A stretch of 64,000 nt of DNA. It comes from an uncultured Candidatus Poseidoniales archaeon. GTDB lineage: Archaea; Thermoplasmatota; Poseidoniia; Poseidoniales; Thalassarchaeaceae. The DNA is taken from the NCBI GenBank assembly GCA_902511005.1, contig CABXDN010000002.1:117900-181899 (forward strand). Direction: 5' to 3'. This document shows, piece after piece, positions 63,773-64,000 of the stretch (positions are counted from its first letter, which is position 1; each line of letters starts with the position of its first letter). Below the pieces are notes generated by a model. That model was not told the DNA's origin. It did no database searches and worked only from the letters and a program-made list of their open reading frames with translations. Made by a program: the position numbers and the translations under genes.

Positions 63773-64000
63773 TGGGACATAAGGCTATTTTACATATTTT
63801 CAGTACAAGTAACAATGTACTAATTACTGCTACTGACTTAACTGGTGCTGAAACTATTTGCAAGGTTTCTGGCGGTATGGTAACTAAGGGTGGTAGTGAT
63901 TCAGGTGGACAATTCGCTTCGACTCGTGCTGCTGAGAGAATCGCAGAAATGTTGGCAGAGAAAGATTTTGATCAAGTTATTGTAAAATATCGAGGAGCAG
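63772..64000 (+). CDS. rps11: Small ribosomal subunit protein uS11, 5' part
   Basis: The first 76 codons are in the window, MGHKAILHIFSTSNNVLIT then TDLTGAETICKVSGGMVTKG and QFASTRAAERIAEML, which are platform-protein S11 strings. The ATG overlaps the uS4 stop (TGATG), so translation is coupled. The gene continues past the right edge. Confidence 0.96.
   Translation, partial: MGHKAILHIFSTSNNVLITATDLTGAETICKVSGGMVTKGGSDSGGQFASTRAAERIAEMLAEKDFDQVIVKYRGA

Noticed and set aside
1-64000. rRNA genes, SRP RNA, RNase P RNA or a replication origin
   Set aside because: I found no conserved core sequences for these RNAs and no orc1/cdc6 gene or cluster of origin repeats.

Overview
The window is an AT-rich stretch of archaeal chromosome. 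The archaeal assignment rests on eS8, SRP19, Sec61-beta, archaeal-type EF-1A, GINS, FEN-1 and family B DNA polymerase with PCNA-binding tails, TrmG10, small TOPRIM proteins and TATA boxes ahead of several genes. Together with a heme-copper oxidase, ATP-type PEP carboxykinase, a malic enzyme-phosphotransacetylase fusion, pABA synthesis genes and very large secreted PKD, propeller and Ca-binding-repeat proteins, this fits an aerobic marine heterotroph of the Marine Group II (Poseidoniales) type. That taxonomic placement is inference from gene content, not a search result.

Layout. 1-5.5 kb: 5' part of a heavy-metal P1B ATPase, a HAD phosphatase, tRNA-Leu, a probable GINS subunit and a C1-family aminopeptidase. 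5.46-7.44 kb: a very AT-rich accessory patch with an HNH protein, a paralogue whose catalytic His pair is lost, a small HTH-membrane protein and an unknown protein, with two inverted repeats at promoters. 7.4-15.3 kb: uS10 and EF-1A, a PKD lipoprotein, PolB, branched-chain aminotransferase, SRP19, eS8. 15.3-28.6 kb: PUA protein, secreted protein, nitroreductase/deiodinase, EamA-ParA-SAP/membrane gene string, RimK-like ligase, Xer recombinase, Sec61-beta, NSUN methyltransferase, Lrp regulator, TOPRIM and DUF167 proteins. 28.7-33.3 kb: cytochrome oxidase operon (II-I-III-IV), whose subunit I carries an unusual extracytoplasmic N-terminal domain. 33.3-38 kb: two tRNAs, lipid kinase, RibD, TrmG10, FEN-1. 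38-52.2 kb: three kinds of surface or secreted protein (a Ca-binding repeat/GQ-repeat protein and an 8.6-kb propeller/fibronectin gene) with a pABA pair between them. 52.3-64 kb: MaeB and PckA convergent, a roughly 1240-residue polytopic membrane protein, membrane FKBP, a methyltransferase, and the start of the uS13-uS4-uS11 operon, cut by the window end.

How it works together: MaeB/PckA sit at the malate-pyruvate-PEP node of peptide and lipid-fed growth; the oxidase gives aerobic respiration; PolB, FEN-1 and GINS belong to the replisome; EF-1A, ribosomal proteins, SRP19, Sec61-beta, TrmG10 and NSUN belong to translation and export. The most noteworthy signals are the oxidase fusion, the live/dead HNH pair with its operator-like repeats, the ParA plus membrane-SAP pair, and a recurrent perfect hairpin with a 3-base loop pressed against the start codon of three unrelated genes.
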